Source: an uncultured Bacilli bacterium
Lineage (GTDB): Bacteria > Bacillota_I > Bacilli_A > RF39 > UBA660
NCBI GenBank assembly: GCA_934141245.1
Contig: CAKPCB010000003.1
Span: 83,989 to 147,988 of the forward strand
Length of the DNA stretch: 64,000 bases
Direction: 5' to 3'
The translations under genes and the position numbers were made by a program. Of the stretch, positions 1 to 7,663 are shown in pieces (within the stretch, counting starts at the first letter, position 1; each line of letters starts with the position of its first letter). The notes beneath the pieces are model-generated. The model was not told the origin of the DNA and ran no database searches. It saw only the letters and a program-made list of their open reading frames with translations.

Positions 1-600
1 AATAGTAATTCGGTAGAACTAACTTTAAAATTAAGAATCCCTTTATTAAAAAATAAGTTAATAAGGAAAATAAGTAGATTTTTTAATGAGGAAAATATTG
101 AATATACAATTTCTGATATTGATGAAATTGTAAGCAAAAGAGAATCTATTGTATTAAATGCAATAATGAAATTAGTTAATGAACGTAAAGCATCACTTTC
201 AAATGCTGTAAGTGATAATAGTTATATAACTCAAGAAAAAATTGTTGATTTGATACATAAAATAACAATTGAATTCAGAGAAAAACTTAATGTTGAAATG
301 AATAATGAAATATTTATAGAATTGAATAATATATTGTCTGAGAAGTATCTATTAAAAAATGAAGTAGTAAAAGAAAAACAATCACAAATATTGGCAAGCT
401 ATGATAATGAAATTGAAAATAGTATTATTAATATAGTTGAAGAAAGAAATAGAATATTAATAAATCAAATAAATGATACATACAGTCAATATAGATCATT
501 AAATGAAAAAACAGGTGTTTCTCATGAAAAAAGTAGCAGCGACTTAGGCAATACGAAAACAGCTAATAAGTATTCTAAAGCTCTACATTTGGAAAGTTAA
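1..600 (+). CDS. Hypothetical protein, 5' end outside window
   Basis: The reading frame is open from base 1 and closes at TAA 598-600, so about 199 C-terminal codons are visible and the true start lies upstream; an internal ATG at 166 is not needed. The product is rich in Lys, Asn, Ile and Glu, looks largely helical, and shows no signal peptide, membrane segment or catalytic motif that I recognise. It is followed by a promoter and T-box leader, so it is probably not co-transcribed with dut-metG. Function unknown. Confidence 0.6.
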   Translation, partial: NSNSVELTLKLRIPLLKNKLIRKISRFFNEENIEYTISDIDEIVSKRESIVLNAIMKLVNERKASLSNAVSDNSYITQEKIVDLIHKITIEFREKLNVEMNNEIFIELNNILSEKYLLKNEVVKEKQSQILASYDNEIENSIINIVEERNRILINQINDTYSQYRSLNEKTGVSHEKSSSDLGNTKTANKYSKALHLES

Positions 601-677
601 AGTGATATTACTTAGGTATATTTTCTGTATAATATAGAATAATATATATAGGTTATATTGAAATTTAATTTATTGTA

Positions 678-706
678 TTGAATTATAATACTTTTTTTGA
701 TATAAT
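678..706 (+). promoter_or_regulatory. SigA-type promoter of the dut-metG T-box leader
   Basis: TTGAAT at 678-683 and TATAAT at 701-706 are separated by 17 bases. Transcription would begin near 713 and run into the T-box leader. Confidence 0.6.
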
Positions 707-712
707 CTTCAC

Positions 713-931
713 ATATTTATTGTTTTGAAGGAAAGAGTTATATATGCTTTTTATAGAGAGTCTTTGTTTGGTGAAAAAAGATATTAGGTATATAATGGAT
801 GGCTCCTGAACTTGTTAATTGATATGTAGGTTAACACGTTAGCAGCGTTAATGCATTTGAGAGTATAGATTTAATCTATAAATTAAGGTGGTACCGCGAT
901 TATTCGTCCTTATGATGAATAGTCTTTTTTT
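713..931 (+). promoter_or_regulatory. T-box riboswitch, methionine-specific (predicted)
   Basis: The conserved T-box element AAGGTGGTACCGCG lies at 885-898. It is followed by a terminator with an 11-bp stem (898-908 with 914-924, two G-U pairs) and a run of T. Upstream, AGAGAG plus TTTGGTGAAA resembles the distal part of stem I, and AUG triplets at 795 and 799 precede CTCCTGAAC, where the specifier loop is expected. The T in TGGT of the T-box matches the A discriminator base of tRNA-Met. Uncharged tRNA-Met should promote readthrough into dut and metG. Confidence 0.88.
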
Positions 932-946
932 ATTGGAGGCGATAGT

Positions 947-1426
947 ATGGAAAGATACTTTGAAAAAATTAGTTTTAATCAATTTAAAAAAGATGTGGTT
1001 GATAACAAAAAAATGTATGATGCTTATTCATTACCCAAACGTGGTACTAAAAATAGTGCTGGTTATGATTTTGAAGCATTATATGATTTTGTTATAAAAC
1101 CTGGAGAAATAAAAAAAATTCCGCTTGGTATAAAAGCCTCAATGAATGATAATGAAGTTTTATTTATATTAGTAAGAAGTAGTCAAGGATTTAAGTATAA
1201 TGTTCGGATGTGTAATCAAGTAGGAGTGATTGATTCTGATTATTATAATAACTCTGATAATGAGGGTCATATATTTATTAAACTTCAAAACCAAGGTGAT
1301 AATGATTATGTTGTAAAAACTGGTGATAAAATTTGCCAGGGAATATTTATTAATTACTTAGTAGTTGATAATGAAGAAAAAATTGAGAGAAAGAGATTAT
1401 CTGGGATAGGTTCTACAGGTAATTAG
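947..1426 (+). CDS. dut: dUTP diphosphatase (dUTPase)
   Basis: This 159-aa protein hydrolyses dUTP to dUMP and pyrophosphate, keeping uracil out of DNA. All five trimeric-dUTPase motifs are present: SAGYDFEA at 37-44, RSSQG at 77-81, GVIDSDY at 93-99 with the catalytic Asp, GDKICQG at 126-132, and the C-terminal SGIGSTG at 152-158. The ATG follows GGAGG at 935-939. The gene sits directly between a Met T-box and metG, separated from metG by 10 bases, so its expression appears tied to methionine-tRNA charging, which is unusual for this enzyme. uracil-DNA glycosylase (ung) is also encoded in the window. Confidence 0.92.
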   Translation: MERYFEKISFNQFKKDVVDNKKMYDAYSLPKRGTKNSAGYDFEALYDFVIKPGEIKKIPLGIKASMNDNEVLFILVRSSQGFKYNVRMCNQVGVIDSDYYNNSDNEGHIFIKLQNQGDNDYVVKTGDKICQGIFINYLVVDNEEKIERKRLSGIGSTGN

Positions 1427-1436
1427 GTGAAATAAT

Positions 1437-2963
1437 ATGGAAAAGCAAAAATATTATATTTCTACTGCGATTGCTTATACTTCTGCTAAACCCCACATTG
1501 GTAATACTTATGAAATTGTTTTAGGAGATGCAATTGCTAGATATAAAAGATTAAAAGGTTTTGATGTATACTTTCAAACAGGTACAGATGAACATGGTGA
1601 AAAAATTGAATTAAAGGCAAAAGAAGCAGGCATAACTCCAAAAGAATATGTTGATAATATTGCTAGTCAAATAAAAGATATTTGGGATATTATGAACACA
1701 AGTTATGATAGATTTGTAAGAACAACTGATCCAAAACATGAACGTGAAGTACAAAAAATATTTAAAAAGATGTATGATAAAGGAGATATCTATTTAGGTA
1801 AATATGAAGGACTTTATTGTACTCCTTGTGAATCTTTTTTTACAGAAAGTCAATTAGTTGATGGTAAATGTCCAGATTGTGGAAGAGAAGTTCACAAGGC
1901 AAGTGAAGAGGCTTATTTCTTTAAATTGTCTAAGTATCAAGATAGATTAATTGAGTATTATAATACCCATCCTGATTTTATAAAGCCGGACTCTAGAAAA
2001 AATGAAATGATTAATAACTTTATAAAACCTGGTCTTCAAGATTTATGTGTGTCAAGAACATCATTTACTTGGGGAATTCCAGTTGATTTTGATCCAAAGC
2101 ATGTAATTTATGTATGGTTAGATGCGCTTACAAACTATATTACTAATATTGGATATGATGTTGATAATCCAAGCGATGAATTTAAAAAATATTGGCCAGC
2201 TGATTTACATTTAATTGGTAAAGATATTGTTAGATTTCACTCTATATACTGGCCTTGTTTCTTAATGTCACTTGATATTCCTCTTCCAAAACAAATTTTT
2301 GGACATCCTTGGTTATTATTTGGTAATGATAAGATGAGTAAATCTAAGGGTAATATTTTATATGCTGATGATTTAGTAAAAAAATATGGCGTAGATGCTG
2401 TTAGGTACTATGTACTTCATGAAATACCTTATGCAAATGATGGTAATTTGACTGATGAGCTTTTAATTGAAAGAATAAATAGTGATTTAGCTAATATACT
2501 AGGAAATTTGGTTAATAGAACTATTACAATGGCAAATAAGTATTTTGATGGAAATGTTAAACTTGCCACTTCAAGTTCTAATTTGGATCTTGAATTGATT
2601 GATAAAGTCAATAATTTAGGGAAAAACTTGGATAAAAAAATGGATAATTTGGAAGTGGGAGCTGCGCTTGATGAAATATTTGACCTACTTAGAAGGAGCA
2701 ATAAATATATAGATGAGACAGCACCATGGGTGCTTGCAAAAGATGACAATAGTAAAGATAGATTAGAAAATGTAATATATAATTTACTTGAGGCAATTAG
2801 AGTTTCAGCAGTGTATTTATATCCATTTATGCCAAATACTAGTGATGAAATATTTAGACAACTTAACATAACGGATAAATCAGATTGTTATAATTCAAAA
2901 AACATATATTCTACAATTAAACCAGAACCATTATTTAAAAGAATAGATGTAAAAAAGGTGTAA
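1437..2963 (+). CDS. metG: Methionyl-tRNA synthetase
   Basis: This cytoplasmic class I synthetase (508 aa) charges tRNA-Met. The HIGH-type motif reads HIGN at residues 20-23, a zinc knuckle with CTPC and CPDC pairs lies near 126-146, and KMSKS lies at about 299-303. The protein ends after the anticodon-binding helical domain and lacks the C-terminal OB-fold tRNA-binding extension that lengthens Bacillus MetS to about 660 aa. It is second in the T-box-controlled dut-metG unit, which explains the AUG specifier candidates, and is followed by a terminator. Confidence 0.97.
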   Translation: MEKQKYYISTAIAYTSAKPHIGNTYEIVLGDAIARYKRLKGFDVYFQTGTDEHGEKIELKAKEAGITPKEYVDNIASQIKDIWDIMNTSYDRFVRTTDPKHEREVQKIFKKMYDKGDIYLGKYEGLYCTPCESFFTESQLVDGKCPDCGREVHKASEEAYFFKLSKYQDRLIEYYNTHPDFIKPDSRKNEMINNFIKPGLQDLCVSRTSFTWGIPVDFDPKHVIYVWLDALTNYITNIGYDVDNPSDEFKKYWPADLHLIGKDIVRFHSIYWPCFLMSLDIPLPKQIFGHPWLLFGNDKMSKSKGNILYADDLVKKYGVDAVRYYVLHEIPYANDGNLTDELLIERINSDLANILGNLVNRTITMANKYFDGNVKLATSSSNLDLELIDKVNNLGKNLDKKMDNLEVGAALDEIFDLLRRSNKYIDETAPWVLAKDDNSKDRLENVIYNLLEAIRVSAVYLYPFMPNTSDEIFRQLNITDKSDCYNSKNIYSTIKPEPLFKRIDVKKV

Positions 2964-2984
2964 AGTTTAATTTAAAAAAATTAA

Positions 2985-3020
2985 AAATAGGTAATAATTA
3001 CTTGTTATCTATTTTTTTAT
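2985..3020 (+). terminator. Rho-independent terminator after metG
   Basis: AATAGGTAA pairs with TTATCTATT (one G-U pair) and is followed by a run of seven T. A possible promoter for the next small gene, TATAAT at 3023-3028, begins immediately after it. Confidence 0.7.
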
Positions 3021-3066
3021 GGTATAATCATAAAGAAGTACGAAGGTAATAGGAAAGGAAATTTAT

Positions 3067-3234
3067 ATGACAAAAAATGGTGGTCTTGATCCTGTAGTAC
3101 TGTTAATGCTTTTTGGTATATATTTTGTTTTAAAATATATTAGTGCCAAAGAGTTCACAGATTTGTTATATGGTATTGTTTTGATTATGTATCATATAAG
3201 ATTTGCAATTTTAAAAAAGAAGTTAATGAAGTAA
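3067..3234 (+). CDS. Small membrane protein, 55 aa, unknown function
   Basis: An ATG-initiated frame of 55 codons follows a good ribosome-binding site (AGGAAAGG at about 3051-3058). It contains two hydrophobic stretches, around residues 9-25 and 33-48, and a very basic end (KKKLMK). It is framed by its own TATAAT at 3023-3028 and a terminator at 3236-3262, which suggests a genuine single-gene unit. No family is recognised. It could be a small regulatory or structural membrane peptide; nothing in the neighbourhood (metG upstream, tatD downstream) points to a role. Confidence 0.6.
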   Translation: MTKNGGLDPVVLLMLFGIYFVLKYISAKEFTDLLYGIVLIMYHIRFAILKKKLMK

Positions 3235-3235
3235 C

Positions 3236-3262
3236 AGATATATTTTTATATATCTTTTTTTA
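3236..3262 (+). terminator. Terminator after the 55-aa ORF
   Basis: AGATATAT pairs with ATATATCT around a TTTT loop and is followed by a T tract. Confidence 0.6.
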
Positions 3263-3296
3263 ATTTTTTTATGGTAATATTGATTTGGGTGATAAT

Positions 3297-4061
3297 ATGT
3301 ATATAGACTCTCATACTCATTTATCTAGCGAGTATTATAATAATATAGATGAAGTAATAAATAGAGCATACAAAAATAAAGTGGAATACTTAATGGTGAG
3401 TTGTTGTTCAATTTCCGAAATAAAAGAAGGCCTTAAGTATATTGTTAAATATCAAAATATATTTTTGACGGTCGGACTTCATCCACAAGAGACGGAAAAC
3501 TATACTGATAATGATATTAAATGGATAGAAAGTCTTATTAAAAACAATAATAGAATAATTGGAATTGGCGAAATAGGGCTAGATTATTATTATGGAAAAG
3601 AAAATAGTATTGAGCAAAAAAAATTATTTATTGCACAACTAGAATTGGCAAAAAAACTTTCTTACCCTGTTGTTATTCATACTAGAGATGCAACAGAAGA
3701 TACATTAAACATTTTAAAAAATTATAATTTAAACGGAATAATTCATTGTTTTAATGGTAGCATCGAAACTGCAAATCAGTATATAAAATTAGGGTATAAG
3801 CTTGGTATAGGAGGAGTTCTTACTTTTAAAAACAGTAAACTATCAAGTGCTGTTAAAAAAATCCCATTATCTTCTATTGTTCTTGAAACTGATAGTCCAT
3901 ATCTAACTCCAGAACCATTTAGAGGTAATAAAAATGAATCTAAAAACATTCCCATAATTGCCGAAAAGGTTGCAAATGTAAAAGGTTTAAAAATTGAAGA
4001 AGTTGAAAATCAGACTACCAATAATGTTGCTACTATATTTGACTTAAAGAATATATTATGA
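3297..4061 (+). CDS. tatD: TatD-family metal-dependent DNase (YabD-like)
   Basis: The 254-aa protein belongs to the TatD amidohydrolase-fold hydrolases, which remove 3' nucleotides from DNA/RNA and act in DNA repair or degradation. Metal ligands are visible in HTHL near the N-terminus, the conserved GEIGLDYY segment, VIHTRDA, GIIHCFNG and LETDSPYL. ATG 3297 with GGGTGA just upstream is preferred over the TTG twelve bases earlier, which would overlap that ribosome-binding site. In Bacillus yabD likewise follows metS and precedes the 3D-domain gene yabE, as here. The stop is TGA, so TGA is not reassigned. Confidence 0.95.
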   Translation: MYIDSHTHLSSEYYNNIDEVINRAYKNKVEYLMVSCCSISEIKEGLKYIVKYQNIFLTVGLHPQETENYTDNDIKWIESLIKNNNRIIGIGEIGLDYYYGKENSIEQKKLFIAQLELAKKLSYPVVIHTRDATEDTLNILKNYNLNGIIHCFNGSIETANQYIKLGYKLGIGGVLTFKNSKLSSAVKKIPLSSIVLETDSPYLTPEPFRGNKNESKNIPIIAEKVANVKGLKIEEVENQTTNNVATIFDLKNIL

Positions 4062-4094
4062 TATATTTTGTTTGGAATTATAGAGGTGAGTTTT

Positions 4095-4673
4095 TTGAAA
4101 AGAAAAATTTTACTTATTAAAACTCAAAGCATTTTTTTGCTTACAGTTGTATTGATAATTTTAATTATAGGTTTTAGTAATCCTTCAGCTGTTATAATCA
4201 CAGAGGATATATCAAATGCAAGGTCAATTAAGGCGATCCACTTAGTTTCAAAGTATAATAAAAATATTGTTAAAACAAAAACTGTTCAAAGTTTTTCAGA
4301 AGTATTGGAATACGGAAATAAGATGCCTGTTAAATTTAACGGAATAATGACTGGATATGGTCCTGACTGTGTTGGATGTGGTGGAAAGACTGGTTGCCCT
4401 CCTAGACAAAATGTAAGAAATGGTAATGTATATTTTAATGATAAAGATTATGGAAAGATTAATATAGTAGCTACGGATAGTAGAATTCCTTGCGGCAGTA
4501 TTCTAAAGATTACTAATTCTACATTAGGAAAAGAGGTTACGGCTATTGCATTAGATAGAGGTGGTGCTATAAAAAGTACCAAAGTTGATTTTCTTGTTGA
4601 AAGTGAAAAAAAGGCTTTAACTACTGTGGGAAAACAAAAAGTTACATTTGAGATTGTTAGATGGGGCTGGTAA
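4095..4673 (+). CDS. Secreted 3D-domain protein (YabE-like)
   Basis: The 192-aa protein has an N-terminal membrane anchor or signal peptide (about residues 10-30) and a C-terminal 3D domain, a double-psi barrel related to MltA and resuscitation-type wall hydrolases. The three family aspartates are visible in ATDSRIPCG, ALDRGG and KVDFLVE, with a Cys-rich segment CVGCGGKTGC before them. TTG 4095 follows GAGGTG at 4083-4088 and is the best start; an earlier frame opening at 4068 lacks a ribosome-binding site. It matches the position of yabE, but the G5 and other repeats of YabE are missing, and so is rnmV, which normally separates it from rsmA. Confidence 0.85.
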   Translation: MKRKILLIKTQSIFLLTVVLIILIIGFSNPSAVIITEDISNARSIKAIHLVSKYNKNIVKTKTVQSFSEVLEYGNKMPVKFNGIMTGYGPDCVGCGGKTGCPPRQNVRNGNVYFNDKDYGKINIVATDSRIPCGSILKITNSTLGKEVTAIALDRGGAIKSTKVDFLVESEKKALTTVGKQKVTFEIVRWGW

Positions 4674-4691
4674 TATTCAGTATAGGTATAT

Positions 4692-5474
4692 ATGATGCAG
4701 CATAAATTTAAAAAACATTTTGGACAAAATTTTTTACAGGATGAAAATATAATTCAAAAAATAGTATCTATAGAGGATTTAACTTTTGAAGATTTAGTAA
4801 TAGAAATAGGACCTGGAGCGGGGGCTTTAACAAAAAAGTTAATAGAAAAAACTAACGTTTTAGCATATGAGATAGATACAGAATTAAAAGATTGTCTGTC
4901 AAAATTACAAGATAGTGGACACTTTAGTATAATTTGGGCTGATTTTTTAAAAAGAAATATACTTAATGATTTAAGTGATTATAAATATAAGAATCTTTAT
5001 ATAATATCTAATTTACCATATTATATTACTACACCAATAATTGAAAAAATTATTAATGAAAAAATAGATGTTCGTGCAATGATTTTAATGGTTCAAAAAG
5101 AGGTTGGTGAAAGATTTATTGCAAGTCCAGGTACAAAGAATTATGGTTCTATAACTGTTTTTCTTAATTACTATTTTGACATAACTAAATCTTTTGATGT
5201 GAGTAAAAATTGTTTTTATCCCAAACCAAACGTTGATAGTTGTATATTAAAATTTAAACGAAGAACAAATCAATTTAATGTGATAGATGAAGATAAGTTT
5301 TTCAAGTTAATTAGGGATAGCTTTAGATATAAAAGGAAAACATTAAAAAATAATCTTAGTACTTATGATTTAGTAAAAATAGAAGAAATACTAAAAAAGA
5401 ATAATCTTGATCTTTCTGTTAGAGCTGAAAACATATCCTTATTAATTTTTATTGAAATTGCAAATAATTTATAA
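4692..5474 (+). CDS. rsmA: 16S rRNA dimethyladenosine transferase RsmA (KsgA)
   Basis: The 260-aa enzyme dimethylates the two adjacent adenines near the 3' end of 16S rRNA using S-adenosylmethionine, a late step in 30S maturation. It shows the family opening KKHFGQNFLQD, the SAM-binding EIGPGAGALT loop and the catalytic NLPYYITTP motif. The start is ATGATG at 4692; either ATG is possible. It ends two bases before a perfect 15-bp hairpin that also covers the start of yabG. Confidence 0.97.
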   Translation: MMQHKFKKHFGQNFLQDENIIQKIVSIEDLTFEDLVIEIGPGAGALTKKLIEKTNVLAYEIDTELKDCLSKLQDSGHFSIIWADFLKRNILNDLSDYKYKNLYIISNLPYYITTPIIEKIINEKIDVRAMILMVQKEVGERFIASPGTKNYGSITVFLNYYFDITKSFDVSKNCFYPKPNVDSCILKFKRRTNQFNVIDEDKFFKLIRDSFRYKRKTLKNNLSTYDLVKIEEILKKNNLDLSVRAENISLLIFIEIANNL

Positions 5475-5475
5475 A

Positions 5476-5515
5476 AAAAAGCATATAATTCTATGGGTGA
5501 AATTATATGCTTTTT
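5476..5515 (+). promoter_or_regulatory. Perfect 15-bp hairpin terminator enclosing the yabG start
   Basis: Bases 5476-5490 pair perfectly with 5501-5515 around a 10-base loop. The 3' arm ends in TTTTT, so it can terminate the rsmA transcript. The loop holds the yabG ribosome-binding sequence GGGTGA (5495-5500), and the yabG ATG (5507-5509) lies inside the 3' arm of the stem. Confidence 0.8.
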
Positions 5516-6292
5516 AAAGTTGGAGACATAGTTAGTAGAAATTCATATAACAATGATACATTATTTAAAATAGTATCTATAGAGGACGGGCTAATTAATT
5601 TAAAAGGTGTGGAAGTTCGTCTATATGCAGATAGCCCGCCAGGTGATTTAAAACTAGAAAAAGATTTATCATTAAAAAATGAAGATGAGGAACTAATAGA
5701 AGAAGTTAATGAAACAATTCGTCTTGATAGAAATGAATTTTTTTATTTACCTGGTAAGGTTTTGCATATAGATGGTGATGATGAGTATTTAGAGCGTTGT
5801 ATAAATTTTTATAAAAAAATGAAAGTAAAGACATATGCATTAAGTTTAAAAGAAGAAGTTATGTCAATAGATATTCAAAAGTATTTGAAAGAACTTAAAC
5901 CTGATATCGTTGTTATAACAGGACATGATTTTTTTTACAAAAATAGAAAAGAAATAAATAATATAAATAATTATAAAAATAGTAAATTTTTTGTTGATGC
6001 AATTAAAAAAGCTAGAGAATACGAAAAGTCACAAGATAAATTAATAATAATAGCTGGTGCCTGTCAGTCGGATTATGAGAGTTTGATAAAAGCTGGTGCA
6101 AATTTTGCTAGCAGTCCTAAAAGAGTAAATATTCATGCACTTGATCCTGCTATAATAGCAGCTTCAGTTGCGCTTTCAACTAGAGATAAACCTATTGATA
6201 TTATTAAGATTATTGAAAGAACTAAATATAAAGAGGAAGGGATAGGTGGTATCATTACTAATGGAATGATGTATAGGGGGTATCCAAGATAA
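5507..6292 (+). CDS. yabG: Sporulation-specific protease YabG
   Basis: The 261-aa product matches peptidase family U57. In Bacillus, YabG is made late in the mother cell and processes spore coat proteins. Family segments visible are the N-terminal VGDIVSRNSYNNDTLFKI, the LPGKVLHIDGD block, PDIVVITGHD and the GACQSDYESLIKAGANFASSP region with conserved Cys and Ser. It lies between rsmA and veg exactly as in Bacillus. Its ribosome-binding site and start codon lie in a strong hairpin, implying that translation depends on how the mRNA is transcribed or unfolded. It overlaps the apparent start of veg. Confidence 0.93.
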   Translation: MLFKVGDIVSRNSYNNDTLFKIVSIEDGLINLKGVEVRLYADSPPGDLKLEKDLSLKNEDEELIEEVNETIRLDRNEFFYLPGKVLHIDGDDEYLERCINFYKKMKVKTYALSLKEEVMSIDIQKYLKELKPDIVVITGHDFFYKNRKEINNINNYKNSKFFVDAIKKAREYEKSQDKLIIIAGACQSDYESLIKAGANFASSPKRVNIHALDPAIIAASVALSTRDKPIDIIKIIERTKYKEEGIGGIITNGMMYRGYPR

Positions 6293-6510
6293 ATATAAAT
6301 AAAATAAAATTAAATCTAGAAAAAAATATGGGTAAAACTCTACATTTTAGATTTAATGGTGCTAGAAACCAAATTGAGGAATTTTCGGGAACAATAGAAA
6401 ATATGTATAATTCTATTTTTGTTGTAAAAGTGTCAAATCCAAAGGAGCAAATTAAAAGTTTTAGTTATGCAGATATTTTAACTGAGAGTTTACAAATTTT
6501 TGTAAAATGA
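6289..6510 (+). CDS. veg: Veg protein, apparent AUA start
   Basis: Veg is a small, highly expressed protein linked in Bacillus to biofilm matrix gene control and spore germination. The C-terminal FSYADILTESL and the central GKTLHFRFNG region match the family. The only ATG (6328) is internal: twelve upstream in-frame codons read IKLNLEKNMGK and align with the conserved IKRSLDGxLGK of other Veg proteins. No ATG, GTG or TTG exists upstream before an in-frame TAG at 6274. ATA at 6289 sits 8 bases after AGGGGG, overlaps the yabG stop, and gives a normal 73-aa length. I therefore infer an AUA start; a sequence error remains possible. Confidence 0.75.
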   Translation: MNINKIKLNLEKNMGKTLHFRFNGARNQIEEFSGTIENMYNSIFVVKVSNPKEQIKSFSYADILTESLQIFVK

Positions 6511-6583
6511 TATTGCAATTTTAGACAAATTATTATACTATATATGTATATATTGAGCTTATGCTCAAAAGGAGGATATGCAA

Positions 6584-6859
6584 ATGAAAATAACATCTGT
6601 TAATGTAAGAAAAGTCGAAAAAGACGGATCTAAAGTGAAAGGAATAGCTTCAGTTTTATTAGATGATAGCTTTGCCGTTCATGATATAAGAATATTAGAA
6701 GGCGATAATGGTTTGTATATACGTATGCCAAATAAAAAAGTTGCCAGTGGAGGATATAGAGATATAGCACATCCAATTAATCAAGAAGTAAGATCAATGT
6801 TTGAAGAGGCAATAATTGATAAGTATAATAATTTAGATGAAGAATCTGTTAATGAATAA
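6584..6859 (+). CDS. spoVG: SpoVG RNA-binding regulator
   Basis: The 91-aa protein belongs to the SpoVG family, a small nucleic-acid-binding regulator needed for spore cortex formation and asymmetric septation in Bacillus and for virulence or wall genes in other Firmicutes. Diagnostic segments are VHDIRILEGDNGLYIRMP and YRDIAHPIN. ATG 6584 is chosen because GGAGG (6571-6575) is 8 bases upstream; the ATG at 6578 would be only 2 bases away. It follows veg and has its own terminator. Confidence 0.95.
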   Translation: MKITSVNVRKVEKDGSKVKGIASVLLDDSFAVHDIRILEGDNGLYIRMPNKKVASGGYRDIAHPINQEVRSMFEEAIIDKYNNLDEESVNE

Positions 6860-6866
6860 TATATTT

Positions 6867-6892
6867 AAGAGCTACTAGTTAGCTCTTTTTTT
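6867..6892 (+). terminator. Terminator after spoVG
   Basis: AAGAGCTA pairs with TAGCTCTT and is followed by a T run. Confidence 0.85.
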
Positions 6893-6942
6893 GAGGGTTC
6901 TATTATATTATCTTGTGAATATTATTTAATGGGAGGAATAAT

Positions 6943-7236
6943 ATGGATAAGGTAGATAATATAGTTGGAAATTATAATCATAGCATAAATATTGTTGAAA
7001 GAAAAAATCTTATGGTTACTGGAGTAAAAAAAATAGACAATTTTGATAGTGAGGAATTCTTACTTCAAACTACTATGGGGTATTTGGTTATAAAAGGTAC
7101 TGATTTGGAATTGGTTAAACTAGATACTATGCAAGGTAATGTATCTATAAAAGGGACTATTATTTCTTTTAATTATATAGAAGATAACAAACTAAAAGGT
7201 AAAGAAAATAGCATATTTAATAGGTTATTTAAATAA
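6943..7236 (+). CDS. yabP: Sporulation protein YabP
   Basis: The 97-aa protein matches the YabP/YqfC family, mother-cell proteins needed for spore morphogenesis. It has the family pattern of an N-terminal segment, then RKNLMVTGVKKIDNFDSEEF, TTMGYLVIKG and MQGNVSIKGTI blocks. A GGGAGGAATA ribosome-binding site precedes the ATG. The stop codon overlaps the yabQ start by one base (TAATG), so the two are translationally coupled. No divIC follows yabQ here, unlike in Bacillus. Confidence 0.9.
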   Translation: MDKVDNIVGNYNHSINIVERKNLMVTGVKKIDNFDSEEFLLQTTMGYLVIKGTDLELVKLDTMQGNVSIKGTIISFNYIEDNKLKGKENSIFNRLFK

Positions 7237-7529
7237 TGTCTTTAGAAATTCAAATTCAATCTATTTGTTTATCCGTTTTTTATGGAATGTTTAGTGCTTT
7301 AACTTTTAATTTGTTTTATTCAATTATGTTTAAATCTAAACCAGTAATTAGAATTATTTTAATGAGTTTGTATTCTTTTTTATTTTTTTCCTTATATTTT
7401 TTACTTCTTATTGCTGTTAATAAAGGAATTATACATGTTTATTTTTGCTTTGCTTTTTTAGTAGGATTTTTGATTTCAAATAGGAAAACAAAAGTACTAA
7501 GAAGCAAATTTAATCCTTATTCAAAATAG
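7236..7529 (+). CDS. yabQ: Spore cortex membrane protein YabQ
   Basis: The 97-aa hydrophobic protein has about three membrane segments and a basic tail, as in YabQ, a sporulation membrane protein needed for spore cortex assembly in Bacillus. The opening MSLEIQIQSICLSVFYGMFSALTFNLFY fits the family, and coupling to yabP confirms it. It is shorter than Bacillus YabQ. A terminator hairpin overlaps its last codons. Confidence 0.88.
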   Translation: MSLEIQIQSICLSVFYGMFSALTFNLFYSIMFKSKPVIRIILMSLYSFLFFSLYFLLLIAVNKGIIHVYFCFAFLVGFLISNRKTKVLRSKFNPYSK

Positions 7530-7539
7530 GGATTTTTTA
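7512..7539 (+). terminator. Terminator overlapping the yabQ stop
   Basis: ATCCTTAT (7513-7520) pairs with ATAGGGAT (7526-7533, one G-U pair) and is followed by TTTTT. The stem begins inside the yabQ coding sequence. Confidence 0.75.
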
Positions 7540-7663
7540 TTTTGACTGAATGTTTTATAATAATACTTAAAAAGAATATAAAATTATAAATTACTCTTTA
7601 ATCTTAAACAATGACTTTTTGAAAAAAATATAGTATAATATAGTTTGGTTGGTGAGGAATAAG

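Noticed and set aside
888..1097. Plus-strand 69-codon frame starting in the T-box
   Set aside because: It begins inside the T-box element and overlaps dut in another frame; it is a by-product of the leader.
2429..2869. 146-codon minus-strand frame opposite metG
   Set aside because: It is a shadow of a clear synthetase gene, with low-complexity Ser/Leu composition and no ribosome-binding site. The same reasoning removes long opposite-strand frames in dnaB/M23, AGCS, murA, mbl, clpP-udk, gapA, tuf and rnr.
6328..6510. veg starting at ATG 6328
   Set aside because: Conserved Veg residues are encoded just upstream, so this start would delete part of the folded domain, and it has no ribosome-binding site.
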